Translations under genes and position numbers: made by a program
Assembly: GCF_000724625.1 (NCBI RefSeq)
Contig: NZ_CP007139.1
Coordinates: 868,001-932,000, forward strand
Direction of reading: 5' to 3'
Source of the DNA: Fimbriimonas ginsengisoli Gsoil 348
GTDB taxonomy: Bacteria; Armatimonadota; Fimbriimonadia; Fimbriimonadales; Fimbriimonadaceae
DNA length: 64,000 nt
Notes under the pieces: model-generated
Database searches by the model: none
What the model was told of the DNA's origin: nothing
What the model saw: the letters and a program-made list of their open reading frames with translations, nothing else
Part shown: positions 63,283-64,000 of the stretch, one piece after another
Layout: every line of letters begins with the position of its first letter
How positions within the stretch are numbered: the stretch's first letter is position 1

Positions 63283-64000
63283 TTGGGATTGAAAGTACTT
63301 AGCGCGGTCCCCGGCCCTACCAGCGTCGGACCGATTATCCGGCAGTTCTGCGGCCGTGGTGAAGGGGTGGTTACCGCGTTTTCGGACTCCGCGCTGCCGG
63401 TCTGCAAGCGGTTCGTTCAGGAGGACGACGCGGTCGAGGTGCTCGCCTTGGGCGAGGTGGTTTCCCGATTCCTGAGAATGTGCGGCGAGAGCGCCCAGCC
63501 GCTATCCCAAGCTGGGCAGGTGGAAGCCGCCATTGCTCGCGCCTGCCTAGAACTTCCCGCGGAGTCGCCGTTCTCGCGAACGGCGCGGTATCCGGGTCTG
63601 CATAAGGCGCTCAATCGGACCCTGAAAGAGCTGCACGAGTGGGAGATCGACCGCGATGAGATGCTGGATCTTGCGTCCGTCGCCACTCCCCGCCTCTCCG
63701 CCAAGCTCCAGTCGCTGGCGGAGATCGACAAGGAAGTCGATTCGGTGATGTTGGCGCTCGGACGCCAGAGCCACTCGGCCCAATTGCGGGCATGCTTCGA
63801 TTCCCTGCCGGAGCGGGACGGAAGCTTCGATCGGCTGCTGATTCTCGCCGGGTCGGAAGAGTCGCCGTTGCGGCTGCGCTGGATCCAGTGGGCGGTGGAC
63901 CAGGGAACGGATATCACGCTCATCGTGGAGCGTCACGCCGCCGATGCGCCGATATTTGCGGGCTCTCGCCGAACGTTGGAAGCGCTTGGCTTTCCCGGCA
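63283..64000 (+). CDS. Probable AddB-like nuclease/helicase-family protein, N-terminal part
   Basis: A frame of 239 residues opens at a TTG at 63283 (GGGAGAGGG lies seven bases upstream) and runs off the window. Its sequence (GPIIRQFCGRGEGVVTAFSD; QVEAAIARACLELPAESPFSRTARYPGL; LNRTLKELHEWEID) resembles N-terminal domains of PD-(D/E)XK nuclease-family proteins of the AddB type. No Walker A motif is visible in this part. The function would be double-strand-break end processing if the call is right. It follows uvrB on the same strand but beyond an opposite-strand gene. Confidence 0.45.
   Translation, partial: MGLKVLSAVPGPTSVGPIIRQFCGRGEGVVTAFSDSALPVCKRFVQEDDAVEVLALGEVVSRFLRMCGESAQPLSQAGQVEAAIARACLELPAESPFSRTARYPGLHKALNRTLKELHEWEIDRDEMLDLASVATPRLSAKLQSLAEIDKEVDSVMLALGRQSHSAQLRACFDSLPERDGSFDRLLILAGSEESPLRLRWIQWAVDQGTDITLIVERHAADAPIFAGSRRTLEALGFPG

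Overview
The window is about 61% GC and reads as a free-living bacterial chromosome with many secreted hydrolases and few mobile genes. The futalosine-route menaquinone gene mqnA, start signals of the TANNNT-N6-ATG kind and the general protein set suggest Armatimonadota, possibly the Fimbriimonadia. This is an inference; a search with the 16S rRNA gene at 6236-7747 would settle it.

Left part (1-18.8 kb). A truncated BNR/VPS10-like secreted protein is followed by a methyltransferase-mqnA pair, a DUF433 gene, a GT2 glycosyltransferase and an EamA transporter. A solitary 16S rRNA gene follows, with its own promoter and terminator and no 23S, 5S or tRNA beside it. Next come a membrane-anchored spermidine-synthase-like protein, a CorC/HlyC-type protein, a class V aminotransferase and a small membrane pair. 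On the minus strand lies a complete four-gene trans-4-hydroxy-L-proline catabolic operon (epimerase, FAD dehydrogenase, deaminase, 2-oxoglutarate semialdehyde dehydrogenase).

Middle part (18.8-44.2 kb). Here are two S9 peptidases, a MarR regulator with a small metalloprotease, a tripartite heavy-metal RND efflux operon, a CHASE-GAF histidine kinase, dihydrolipoyl dehydrogenase, a Tat-type phosphoesterase, a PAS-GGDEF-EAL protein, and dapF co-translated with a large protein I do not recognise.

Right part (44.2-64 kb). This part is rich in DNA-repair genes. UvrA is split exactly at the linker between its two ABC halves: the N-half is at 44297-46243 and the C-half at 52024-53160, with four unrelated genes between them. 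A palindromic repeat supplies the stop of the N-half. A decayed REP-associated transposase with inverted REPs lies just upstream of the C-half. uvrB follows at 60359, and the window ends in a probable nuclease/helicase gene. nadA at 58887 is preceded by an RNA fold that matches the ADP-binding domain of the NAD+-I (nadA-motif) riboswitch.

Two themes run through the window. First, several families of palindromic repeats fill most intergenic gaps, and in at least three cases they form the 3' end of a gene. Second, many genes lack a Shine-Dalgarno sequence and instead have TANNNT ending 5-7 nt before the ATG, as in leaderless genes of Deinococcus.
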